In this document: piece by piece, positions 12,105 through 22,120 of the stretch
Numbering within the stretch: position 1 is the first letter of the stretch
How the letters are laid out: every line of letters starts with the position of its first letter
Source: Ailurus styani
Taxonomy: Eukaryota > Chordata > Mammalia > Carnivora > Ailuridae
NCBI GenBank assembly: GCA_002007465.1
Contig: LNAC01000135.1
Location: forward strand, 1,798,562 to 1,862,561
Length of the DNA stretch: 64,000 nt
Direction: 5' to 3'
Notes under the pieces: model-generated
What the model saw: only the letters and a program-made list of their open reading frames with translations
Database searches by the model: none
What the model was told of the DNA's origin: nothing
Program-made: the position numbers and the translations under genes

Positions 12105-12322
12105 GTTGGTGGGATGGTTAATTTTATGTATTAATCTGAATGAACTAAGGGATGCCCAGATAGCTGGTAAAGCATTATTTCTGGGTATGTCTGTGATTGT
12201 GTTTCCAGAAGAGATTAGCATTTGAATCTGTAGAAGACTGCCCTGACCAGTGCAGATGGGCATTATTCATTCAATCCTTTGAAGGCCTGAATAAAGCAAA
12301 GAGGCAGAGAAGCTGAGGGCAG
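12105..12322 (+). mobile_element. ERVL-type LTR fragment (MLT2-like), sense
   Basis: GGTTAATTTTATGTATTAAT, GGGATGCCCAGATAGCTGGT and GAAGAGATTAGCATTTGAAT are a well-known LTR segment. Family name from memory. Confidence 0.5.
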
Positions 12323-12598
12323 AGAAACTAAATAAACATCTTTCTAAAGGAGACATCCAAGTGGCCAACAGTTACATGAAAAGATGTTCACCATCACTAA
12401 TCATCAGGAAAATGCATATCAAAACCATGACATATCATCTCACATCTGTTACAATGGCTATCATTAAGAAGACAAGAAATAACCAGTGTTGATAACCATT
12501 TGGAGAGAAGGGAACCCTTGTGCCCTGTTGATGGGAATGTAAACTGGTTTAGCCACTATGGAAACCACTATGGAGTTTCCTTAAGAAATAAAATACAA

Positions 12599-12790
12599 GG
12601 GTGCCTGTGTTGCTCAGTCGGTTAAGCGTTGGCTCAGGTCATGATCTTGGGGTACTGGGATCGAGTCCCACATCAGGCTCCCTGCTCAGTGGGAAGTTGG
12701 CTTCTCCGTCTCTTTCTCCTCTGTCCCTGCTCATGCTCTCTCTCTTTCCTTCTCTTTCTCTCTCAAATAAATAAATAAAATCTTTAAAAA
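12599..12790 (+). mobile_element. Can-SINE, sense, inside L1
   Basis: Head GGGTGCCTGTGTTGCTCAGT, TC-rich middle, AAATAAATAAATAAAATC tail. Interrupts an L1 at an AATAAAATACA target. Confidence 0.9.
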
Positions 12791-12977
12791 AATAAAAAAT
12801 ACAGCTATCATATGATCTAGCAATCTCACTTCTGAGTATATACCCAAAAGAAATTAAAATAGGATATTGAAGAGATACCTAAACTCCTGTGTTTATTTCA
12901 GGATTATTCACGGTAGCCAAGATATAGAAACAACATAAATGCCCATTGATGGATAAATGGAAAAAAAAGATGTGGCA

Positions 12978-12983
<6 letters not shown>

Positions 12984-13022
<39 letters not shown>
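12984..13022. repeat. (TA)n microsatellite
   Basis: About 19 uninterrupted AT units inside an L1 3' UTR. Confidence 0.95.
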
Positions 13023-13025
<3 letters not shown>

Positions 13026-15129
13026 TACACACAGAATACATAAAAAACTATACATGTATACATATATACAATGGAATATTACTTAGCCATAAGAAAGAAG
13101 GAAATCCTGCCACTTGTGACAACATGGATGGAGCTTGAGGGCATTATGTTTAATGAGATAAGCCAGACAGAGAAAGACAAATATTATATGATGTCTCCTA
13201 TATGTGGCATCTAAGAAAGCTGAACTCATAGAAACAGTAGAATGAAGGTTACCAGAGGTTGAGGGGTGGAGGGATTGGGGAGATGTTAAAGGATACAAAC
13301 CTGCAACTAGAAGGTGAGTATGTTCCGGAGACCTAATGCACAACATAGTGATTACAGTCAACAATACCATATTGTATATTTCAAAATTGCCAAGAGGTTG
13401 TATCTTAAATGTTCTTACCACAAAGAAGAAATGATAATTATGTGACATGATAGAGGTGTTAGCTAAAGCTATGGTGGCGATCATACTGCCATATATAAAT
13501 GTATCAAAGCAACAAGCTGTCTACCTTCAACTTCCACAATGTCATATGTCAAACACATCTGAGGAAAAAATTAATTGATTTTTGGAAGCCAGGAAAGGAT
13601 GAATTTTCTCTTTTACTTGGGTTGGGAAATCCATCCTTTCCTGCCCTTGGGCATCAGAACTGCTGTTTCTGGGACCTTTGGTTGGTTGCTCAGTCAGAAA
13701 TTGAAGCTAGTTCCCTTGTCTCTGCCCAGCTCAGAAATGGCAGTGATGACTTTTGAAGGCCAAAAGTTTATGACTTGCATGCATCCACAAAGACAGGGGC
13801 AATTTTATAATGCTGAGTCTGGGCAATGAGATACCAAAATTACTAGAATGAATAAGGAAAAGCCTTGCTTATGATATTTTCCAGGAAAGGCTAAGTTTCC
13901 AGAATTGAATGTTAGATGAATTACTTCATATCATTGTAAGCATAGAATGAAATTCTGGTATATCATTAGACCATATTTTCTTCCACTGGTTAGTCCCCTT
14001 TTTATTAGATGAGATTCTGGGAAACATAGCAGATGCTGGAGAATATCTCTGATAGTTTCTGAAACCCTGGGAACACAGTGGGAATCTAGTTTTCAGTGAT
14101 AAACAGGTTTATTTCACAAGTGCACGAGAGTGTGTCTTCTCACCTGGTACATTCCATGATTTAAGCCGCTATGGTGTGTAGTCACATTATTTCCCCATCA
14201 ATATCAGCATATGTATTATCATCTAATTTTACTCTATTAGCCGTTATCTATAGTACCCAAGCTAACAATTTTGTTCTTGAGCTTCCCAAATTGTGTGAAG
14301 TTTTCTTGGGTATCACACATTGCAGGAAGCTTTAATTAAGGTTTCCTAACAATTTATAATAACAAAATTTTACTTTAACCACACAAAAGAACGCAGAATT
14401 GAAAATAAGGTATCATGCTATTTCCTTTTCACTCTGCCTTTTCATAAAGTAAATGATTTTAACAGCCAAAAAATTTCTTTGGACACAAATCGAGAATTTT
14501 CAAGTCTTCCAGGAAGATGGTCTTCCAATAAACTTAGAAAATCTAGCAGTTGAAAATCAGAAATTAAGATTCCTAAGCACTGGCTAGCAGACTTTGGCCA
14601 CCTAATTGTGGAACCCCCGAGAATTTTTAATTGTCCATGCGGGCTCCACCGTCCCTCTCTGCTAGATGGCATGTGGTCTATGTGGAGACTATCTGTACTC
14701 CTGTTTAACTATCCAGGGTTGAAGTTTTCTTTTCTTTGATAAGACATGTAATCTTATCAACACAGAGGAGAGTCTCCTGACCTTTAGTGGTAGACACATC
14801 GCAGATAATTCTACTTTAGAACATTAGCAACAATATTCTGGAAGACCACTGCTGGGAAGGAGAGAGAAGACAGAGAGTAACACCTGGATGGGTTGCCTGA
14901 CAGAACCTAGGACACTGATAAACCTCAGAAAGGAGATAAATCAGCAGTGCCATGGGGGGGTTGAGGCTGTCAAAACTAGATGAGATAAAGTTCTATAAGC
15001 CATATCAGGGACAAACCAAAAATCCAGAGAATACAAAATGTCAGTGCCCACCATGGACCATTACATCAAGGTTGCTAAGTGTGAATTCCAGACACCAGTC
15101 TGGCTATTGATGCTGCAGAGAACTGAAAA

Positions 15130-15235
15130 AGAGAAAGGAAAAAAGGAAGGAAGGGAGGAAGGGAGGGAGGGAGGAAGGAAGGAAGAGAGGGAGGGAGGGG
15201 AGAGAAAGAAAGAAGAGAGAAAAGAAACAGGTCAG
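15130..15235. repeat. Purine-rich (GGAA/GGGA)n tract
   Basis: Imperfect GGAAG, GGAGG and GAAA units. The open frames on both strands here are repeat artefacts. Confidence 0.9.
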
Positions 15236-15367
15236 GGGTGAAAATAGTTCTCCCAGAAGCTGGAATCCTTCCAGGCTGAAGATACAACTATAATGGGAGC
15301 ATTCGGCCCACTGCCTATTTTTGTAAATACAGTTTTACTGGAACACAATCATGTCCATTAGTTTTTA

Positions 15368-15699
15368 TTTTTTTTGTTACATATAATATATTATCTGCCC
15401 CAGGGGTACAGGTCTGTGAATCATCAGGCTTACACATTTCACAGCACTCANGTTACATATTATGTATTATCTGCCCCAGGGGTACAGGTCTGTGAATCAT
15501 CAGGCTCACACATTTCACAGCACTCACCATAGCACAAACCCTCCCCAATGTCCATAACCCACCACCCTATCCCTACCCTCCCACCCCCCAGTAGCCCTCA
15601 GTTGTTTCGTGAGATTAGGAGTCTCTGATGGTTTGTCTCCTTCCCGATCCCATCTTGTGTCATTTTTTCCCTCTCTACCCCCTGCGACCCCCCGCACCG
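15368..15699 (-). mobile_element. L1 3'-end fragment, antisense, with target-site duplication
   Basis: Poly-T-like start, then antisense carnivore L1 3' UTR (CCCCAGGGGTACAGGTCTGTG, CCACCACCCTATCC). TCCATTAGTTTT repeats at 15354 and 15700 as target duplication. A 75-bp near-duplicate around the N at 15451 is probably an assembly artefact. Confidence 0.82.
15451..15451. other. Single N between near-identical 75-bp copies
   Basis: 15376-15450 and 15452-15526 differ at about three bases. Probably an unmerged contig overlap. Confidence 0.8.
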
Positions 15700-18694
15700 T
15701 CCATTAGTTTTAATTTTGTCTTTGGCTGTTCTTGCGCTGCACTGGGGGAGCTGAGGAGCTGAGAAAGAGACTGTACTTACCAACCCCTCCCCCCAGCCCC
15801 CGCCACCAATGCTTGAACCATTCACTTTCTAGCCTTCTGCAGAAAATGTCTGCTGACTCCTGTATTATGAGGTCAGTGCAGGAGAGCCTGGTGCCTGGGG
15901 AGAAATATTGCCCGATTTACCCAACCTAAAAATCCTATGGAGTCCCAGCCTTCCAACCTGTCCTGTTCTCGTGGAATTTACAGGGTGGCAGGGAAGGCAG
16001 GTACCACATAAGCGATGACAAGCATATGACTGTGAGTGAAGAGGAAGCATGGGCCTCTCCCAGACCCTCCAGCAGAGGCCCTGCCCTGGTCTAGAGAGCT
16101 GGGGGAGGCCTTGGAGCCAGCCCATTTTCAGCATGGGACATAGGAAGTGAGGGTGAGTTAGCCAAGGAAACAGGAGAGAGAAAAAGCATCCCAGGCGGAA
16201 AGAGCACATGAAAAGGCCCAGAGCCAAAAGAGAGCACATAGGCTCACGGACGGAAGAATGTCCAGTGAGTGGGAAGGAAAGTGGATGGACATCTTTGAAG
16301 GATGTGGCTGCTGGATTCTTCCAGGCCTCATCTTTAACGCTGAGGACTTGGAAACTTACCCAAATGACAAGGGAACTGAGAAAGACTGTTAGGCAAGATA
16401 GATATGATTGTTTTTACACTTGTTTAAAAAAGCCAATGCTCTGATAAGGCTTGGAATCTGAGAGCCCACACCCAGAGGAACTAGGAAATCCAGTTGGGAA
16501 GGACTAACATTCTGCCAGGTCAGGCAGCGGGCACCCTCGTTTAGCAGGACACAGACCATACGGTTCATCCCCAGACAGACAGGCCTGAGGTGACCAAATC
16601 AAATAGGCTTGTGGTGACCCCACAGCCAAGCCATTGGTACCCAGGCTCCTGTCGCTTTTGGCTCTTGTCCCTTCTCTACTCATCAGGTTTTCAATTGTCT
16701 CTGGGGAGATTTGATCTGTTTCCATTTCATTTTCTCCCAGATACTACCTTTGAAACACGTTGACTTTGTTTCGACTGAATTTGGGAGGAAGAGGCTGAGG
16801 TTTTTCTATATCTAGGCCAAGATAATAAGGAGGATCTAAATGCCCTAATGGTCAATGAGGAGCTGGAGGGACAGCGAGGGGTACGAGGCCAGGCTCAGGA
16901 GTGCAGTGGCCTTCACCCCACTGCACAGCACACTGTGAATATTCTCCTTGACGTTTCTCTTAGCAGGCCTTTCCTTTCGTAGAAGCTCTCCAGGCCTCTA
17001 GGACCACGCGCTCCCCTTCCCTGGGCTGCTCAGGGAGAAAAGCAGAATGGCTCCTGGTCCTCTGGAATTTGAAGGTCCCCTCCTAAGCAACAAATTCTGA
17101 TTTTTTTTTAATCCCTGAAAATGCCTTTCACTGCTGACATGCAGAAATGTAGGTAGCAGAGTTCTGATATTATTAAACTCAGCAAATGATTTGTTTCATG
17201 CAAGGATCATGAAAATGAGGAAAGAAATATTAGTTTATGCTAAGAAGCAAGAAAAATAGAAAAATACTGCCTTGTAGATAAGCGGGTTGTGGCGTGATGG
17301 TGTGAGTCAACAACGTGGAAGATAGGCTAGGATAAAAGCAAGGACCATTTAGCCCGAGGGCTGCAGCTGATGGACAAGGGAATGAAATAAAATGGAGGAC
17401 TAAAGAATTGCTCTCAAACAAGAGTTTAAGGTCAATGCTACTCCCAACTTTTCTTGGTCTCCACACGCATAGCTCTCCCATCTGCTCAAAGCAACACACA
17501 ACCTTAACACTTGATTCTTGCATTGGAACTTGGGCATTTTTTCCTTTTTCTTTTTTTTTTTTAGCAATTTCAGTGTCTTTTAAAACCATGGAGTGAGCAG
17601 GGTTTTGTTGGGGTTTTTTTTTTTTTCCTACATTACTTCCTAATCTATTTCCAGCATCCATCAGCAAATATTTGTCACCATTACTGTTAGTAGGAGGACA
17701 CACAAATTATTCAAGGGGCTTACAATCAAGTGGGGGGCAGTGCATGTAAATAGTAACTCCCAGGCAGGGAAATGGAGTTTCCAGAAAAAATGGCAGAAGG
17801 TTACAGAGCAGAGGAAGGGTACCCAAGTCTCGAGGGGTAGGGGGTACGTGGGGCTGAGGTGGGGGGTGTGGCTGTACACAGAAAGAACTTCTATTAAACA
17901 GGAGCCTGTAAATAAGTAAATACTTTACAAGTTTAATGATAACCACTATTAGATATCATTTTAAGAGTCTGGGGTGCAATCATTATAATTTGTGTCTAAT
18001 ATGTCTAGTAAGCTAGTCTTCCCTCAAAACACTTGGAAATACCACACTTCATTCCCAGACATCATTTGATATTTGATCGATGTGTTCAAATCATCAGCAA
18101 CATGTGATTTCTACTAGCTAGGGAAACCTAAAAAGGGAAATTAGATTCTAGAAACCAACCTTTCCCCCTCTAGCCATGCAACCAGAGCTCATATTTTTTA
18201 GTATCTAAACTACTAAAAACTGGGAGAATGAGGAAATGAGCATGGTGTTGGAGAAAAGACAAAGCCGGTATAGTTCTCTATTAAAGCAGCACCAGTTTCA
18301 TGGGATGGCATTTGTGGTGATCTGTGCAAACAACATTGTGCTTTCATAAAGCCAAGATTTAAAAGTTCACTAGCATTTTTACTTTGGGCAGATTATTCAA
18401 TCTGTTCACCCATTTGTGCCACACACCCCATACACCACACACACACACATTCTCAAGAGATCTGATGCACAAAGTAGTATTACTATAAATGAGACAGCGA
18501 CCAAGAGCCATCGTATGACAAAATTATCAAGGTATTCTGCAAGTTTCTAGCCAAGCATTACAGTATGGTTTATCGTATGACAAGAGGACAGCCTTTAGTG
18601 AATCAGAAACACAGCACCCCCCAGAGTAGAAGCCAGAGGACATGGACTTGAAGAACGTAGTCCTCAAATGCTGTAGACTGTAGAAGTCACTTAC

Positions 18695-18789
18695 CTGTGA
18701 GGTGAACTTGAGGAAGGCAGAGAACAAGACACTCCACTGTGGAGAGTCAAAGCGTTTTATAACCTTTTCCAACTTCAGTTTTCATCATT
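18695..18789 (-). other. ABCB11: ABCB11 exon 1, 5' UTR (non-coding)
   Basis: Read on the minus strand, this block resembles the human ABCB11 5' UTR as I recall it: ATGATGAAAACTGAAG near its start and CTCCACAGTGGAGT in the middle. It ends CTCACAG followed by a strong donor GTAAGTGA (plus 18687-18694). The 5' boundary is approximate and is placed where the human cDNA begins. Exon 2 continues with GGTTATTGGC, so exon 1 joins exon 2 across a 9.4-kb intron. The exon also contains a 13-codon upstream ORF. Confidence 0.85.
18747..18788 (-). other. Short upstream ORF in ABCB11 exon 1
   Basis: The minus strand reads ATG ATG AAA ACT GAA and so on, for 13 codons, then TGA. It ends inside exon 1, well before the main start in exon 2. 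The human 5' leader, as I recall it, has an ORF of the same length at the same place. Because the first ATG lies almost at the cap, ribosomes may skip it; function is unproven. Confidence 0.5.
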
Positions 18790-18843
18790 ATAAAACACTG
18801 AACAGAATTCAAGCTTTTTCAAAAACATTATCTATTTGCTGAC

Positions 18844-18856
18844 GGGTCAATGCCCT
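18844..18856 (-). promoter_or_regulatory. IR-1 nuclear receptor element in ABCB11 proximal promoter (candidate FXR/RXR site)
   Basis: On the minus strand the 13 bases are AGGGCA-T-TGACCC, two inverted AGGTCA-like half sites separated by one base. The element lies about 55-67 bp upstream of the presumed transcription start. Human BSEP is known to be switched on by bile-acid-bound FXR/RXR through an IR-1 at about -60, so position, spacing and orientation all agree. That FXR binds here is inferred by homology. Confidence 0.82.
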
Positions 18857-19562
18857 GAAGGCCAGGTGAAGCATAGTTCAGTGACATCTGAGGAAAGGTT
18901 GAGCACACTGGACACAATAACCCCAAACCCAGAGTATGCTTGGGAAGCCGTCTGAGGGCGCCACCAGGCTTTGGAAAGTGGGGATTCCCTTGAAAGGAGA
19001 CACAGACACCCCCCTCACCCTGCCACCCGCAAGAGTGCTGTGATTCTGGCTCCATCCACCTCTTCTTTTCATAGGCCCTTGGTCTGAAGACATTACTTTA
19101 AAACCTAACAAGACCAAGACACAAAAACTGAAACTTTTCCCCTCAATTTGAAAGTTTACTCTTGGAAAATCCTTACGTTGCAGGCCCCTGATATTCCTGC
19201 CCCAGCCCCGGAGTTGCACGGAGATAGATAACCTGGAAGAACTCCTGAACCAGCCTTTTGCTCAAAACTCTGTGCGCTCACATGACCCTTGCACCCTGGC
19301 CTCCACAGTCAACAACCTCAGGCTCTACCCACCAGAGGAAACCTTGTGTAAGGAGAGATAAATGATTTTTTTAAAGTTTTAAATGAACAGAAATCCAAGT
19401 CAAATAAACACATTTAGCTTCTCCAATGGCTTTGTGCAATCTGGATCTGTTCCTCTCCCTTCTTGTTAATTCTTCCATTTTGTCAAATGCTCTTATTTTT
19501 TCTTTCTCCCAGCCTGAGCTAATCCTTTGCTAAGTGTGCCTCATTCTGGCCTTCAGTGATGA

Positions 19563-19805
19563 ACAATAATAGCCAATGTTGCTCAAGCCCTTTTTGGGTA
19601 CCTGGCCCAGTTGAAGAGTTTTATTTGTACCCCCGTATTTGGATTTCTCAATAACCGTATGGGTTGGATGCTCTCATCATCAGCCCCATCGTATAGCTGA
19701 GGGAACTGAAGCACAGAGAGGATAAATAACCCACCCCAGGTCTTACAATTAAGGTGTAGAGCCTATGCTCCTAACCACTCTCTGCTAACCTTTCATCCCA
19801 GGCTC
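19563..19805 (+). mobile_element. MIR SINE, sense
   Basis: Core with GAGGGAACTGAAGCACAGAG and AAGGTGTAGAGCCTATGCTC, the MIR 3' half, preceded by a diverged tRNA-related head. Upstream of the ABCB11 promoter. Confidence 0.6.
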
Positions 19806-19926
19806 TAAAATGCAGGTGATGGGCCAGTGCTTCTCCTTTTACAGAAAGGAAGATCAAATAAAAACATCAGATTTTCTCAACTTAAAATTTTTCTGCCATA
19901 AACTTTTTAAAAATTCAGCATCCACA

Positions 19927-20131
19927 GGGTGCCTGGGTGGCTCAGTCGGTTAAGTGTCTACCTTCGGCTCAGGTCATGATCCCAGGGTCCTGGGATTGAA
20001 CCCTGCATCTGGTTCCCTGCTCAGCGTGGAGTCTGCTTCTCCCTCTCCCTCTGCCACTCCCCCCTGCTTGTGTTCTCTCTCATTCTCTCACTTTCTCTCA
20101 AATAAATAAATTAATTAAAAATCTTTAAGAG
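19927..20131 (+). mobile_element. Can-SINE, sense
   Basis: Head GGGTGCCTGGGTGGCTCAGT, TC-rich middle, AAATAAATAAATTAATT tail. AATTCAGCATC duplicated at about 19912 and 20132. About 1.1 kb upstream of the ABCB11 start. Confidence 0.92.
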
Positions 20132-20584
20132 AATTCAGCATCTACTACTGTTTGTCTCTACTGGAATCCGTATATATGATGGTTTATAATTTAGCCCCAA
20201 ATTTTGTATGGTATTATATGTATATGTTAAAATTTCCATATATCAAGGTCAGCAAACATAAGAAGGATTTCTAAGATGTTCCCCTCTCTGAACTGGTTTG
20301 AAAAGCCCTGGGACAGGTTGACTTCTGAGGCAATGCAAATATAGTAATATTGGGTTTGGCACCAGTTAGGACCCAGGAAAAAGAAATTTGCTCAACGTAA
20401 GACCAAAAAGACTGCACAGTTGTGGGATTGTAGCCTTGATTGGGAGAAGAGTCTCAGTAGAATTTTGTGACCTTTGTTCTGGTGAAATTATTGATAACAG
20501 CCACAGGATAGAAAGGAGCTGCTCACCAGTCCTGGTGTCCTAAGCTTTCCCTTTGTGTGACATGTAGATGTACAGGAAGATTTA

Positions 20585-20715
20585 AAAAAGAGAGTGCTAG
20601 AGCTAGAAACAATACTGCAGATATTTTGTTCGACCACCTAATCTTGTAGATGCAAAAACTGAGGACAGAGCAATGACCTGTTCTGAGACCATTGGAAGTT
20701 TAATAACATCTTCCT
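20585..20715 (+). mobile_element. MIR-like old SINE, sense
   Basis: AGAGCTAGAAACAATACTGC, CACCTAATCTTGTAGATGCA and AAAACTGAGGACAGAGCAAT resemble a diverged MIR3-type repeat. Confidence 0.4.
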
Positions 20716-21341
20716 CTGTTCCTTCAACTCTCGCCCCTTGACCAGCTGGGACAGGATGAATACCAAGTTAATCATTCCTACTGCGTTTCAGCAGTAGGTA
20801 AGCTCTCTTTATGGTCTATGGTCTAAAAACAGGTATGGCTGTGGTGCCTGCTGTCCTCCAGTTAAAACATCAACTGAGACATTTTGAGGGCTTACTGTGT
20901 GCCAAATACTGTTCTAACCTCTGAGATACAGTATGAGCAAAACTGAAGAGAATTCCTGCCCTCAGGAATCCTATATTCTGGTGGGGGAAGGGGCAGAGAT
21001 AGATAGTAAACAACAAGCACAACATATGTGCAGATGCTGATGAATGCTATGGAGAAAACCATTAGAGGAAAGGAATATTATAGGGAGTATGTGTATGCGT
21101 GAATGTGTGTTTGTGAGGCGAGCATTTTACGTCAGGTGGTTGGAGAAGGTGACATATGAGGAATGATCTGAGGTGAGGGAGCAAGTACATGAGGATCTGG
21201 AAGAACAGTTAAGTGTGAAAGCTCCGGGGCAGGGGAGCACCTGCTGTGTTTAAGGAACCACAAGGAAGTCAGTATAGCTGGGGAGAGTAATAAAGAAAGA
21301 GAGCAGTAGTATATGGTATCATTGTAATGGCAGTAGAGCGG

Positions 21342-21482
21342 TGGTTCTCAAAGTGTGATTCCTAGACCAGCAGTATCACCATTAGCTGTTAGAAATATAA
21401 ATTCTGGGATCCACCCTAGATGTCCTGAATAAAAACTCTTGAGGTGGGACTCAGCATGCTGAAGTTTGAGAACCACTATCAT
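21342..21482 (+). mobile_element. MER5A hAT-Charlie DNA transposon remnant
   Basis: Starts GGTGGTTCTCAAAGTGTGAT and ends GTTTGAGAACCACTATC. The terminal inverted repeats (GGTTCTCAAA / TTTGAGAACC) and internal GACCAGCAGTATCACC identify the family. Confidence 0.8.
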
Positions 21483-21549
21483 AGAATCTTGGAGGTCACT
21501 TCAGACCAATTTTGACCATGGTTCAAATTCATACCCAAAAATGCCTCAG

Positions 21550-21710
21550 GGAACTGAGGGTTGATGGGGGGTAGGGGTGTGTAGGGATAGGGTGGCTGGG
21601 TTATGGACATTGGCGAGGGTATATGCTATGGTGAGTGCTGTAAATTGTGTAAGACTGATGATTCACAGACCTGTACCCCTGAAGCAAATAATACATTATA
21701 TGTGACAGAG
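21550..21710 (+). mobile_element. L1 3' UTR fragment, sense
   Basis: Contains TATGCTATGGTGAGTGCTGT and GATTCACAGACCTGTACCCC, the terminal segment of carnivore L1. The same segment appears at 40592-40690. No A-tail is visible here. Confidence 0.7.
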
Positions 21711-21964
21711 CCTCAGCTATCCTCAACACGTGACTTTCTAGGTCTTGGACATTGGCATCTAACCATCCAACAGCAGAAGGGAAAATATGGAGTATTTCTT
21801 ACACACAGTCTCCACAGGCCAAACCCAGAAACAGTATCCATATGCCATTGGCCAGGACTCTGTCTCATAGCCCCATCTAACTGCCAAAGAGAGTAGGAGA
21901 AGACGTTTAACTGTGCACCCAGGAGGTGTGGTTGAAAGATACCCAATCTCAAGAGATGGGCTTT

Positions 21965-22120
21965 GGAATCACAATGATTTGTACTCAATTCCCAACCATG
22001 TGACTTTGGGCAGGTTACTTAATCTCCACCAGCCTCAGTTCCTTCATCGGTAAAATGGAAGCAATAACATCGTTACAAGGTGATGAAGTCTGCCTGAACT
22101 TACCTGTTCAGGTAAGAGCC
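21965..22120 (-). mobile_element. MIR SINE, antisense
   Basis: TGTGACTTTGGGCAGGTTAC, CCTCAGTTCCTTCATCGGTA and AAAATGGAAGCAATAACATC. Confidence 0.7.

Larger units (their letters stand above)
12325..13570 (+). mobile_element. L1 fragment, sense, 3' part of ORF2 and 3' UTR
   Basis: Sense L1 starting in ORF2 (AAGTGGCCAACAGTTACATG, GATGGGAATGTAAACTGG) and running through the 3' UTR to about 13570 (ACACCTTCAACTT-like end with TCATATGTCAAA). Interrupted by a Can-SINE at 12599-12790 and a TA microsatellite at 12984-13022. The 133-codon minus frame at 13083-13484 is its antisense shadow. Confidence 0.75.
9314..18694 (-). other. ABCB11 intron 1
   Basis: Large first intron. It contains L1, ERVL LTR and Can-SINE fragments and the tracts listed separately. 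13571-15350 and 15700-18690 have no recognised gene. 16000-16440 and 17690-17960 resemble an old interspersed repeat of uncertain family. Confidence 0.8.
2953..18789 (-). other. ABCB11: ABCB11 gene, 5' portion (exons 1-5; 3' part outside window)
   Basis: Bile salt export pump (BSEP), an ABC-B family full transporter that moves conjugated bile salts from hepatocytes into bile across the canalicular membrane. Five exons are visible on the minus strand with GT-AG borders: 18695-18789 (non-coding), 9211-9313 (start codon at 9286-9284), 7124-7145, 4399-4450 and 2953-3191. Coding lengths 76+22+52+239 join in frame into 129 codons plus 2 nt. The predicted N-terminus begins MSDTVILRSVKKFGEDNYGF and reaches the first extracellular loop, ending with N-G-T-R-C. 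It includes transmembrane helix 1 (about residues 60-84). Four N-glycosylation sequons (N109, N116, N122, N125) fall at the positions I know for human BSEP. The nucleotide-binding domains are not in the window. Identity rests on extended match to the recalled human protein and on synteny with DHRS9. Confidence 0.96.

Noticed and set aside
13083..13484. 133-codon minus-strand open frame
   Set aside because: Antisense to the 3' UTR of a sense L1; not a gene.
15038..15287. Open frames on both strands over a GGAA-rich tract
   Set aside because: Low-complexity purine repeat gives long frames on both strands.
17230..17703. 157-codon minus-strand open frame
   Set aside because: Long by chance, rich in K and L, no recognisable motif, inside ABCB11 intron 1 with no splice support.
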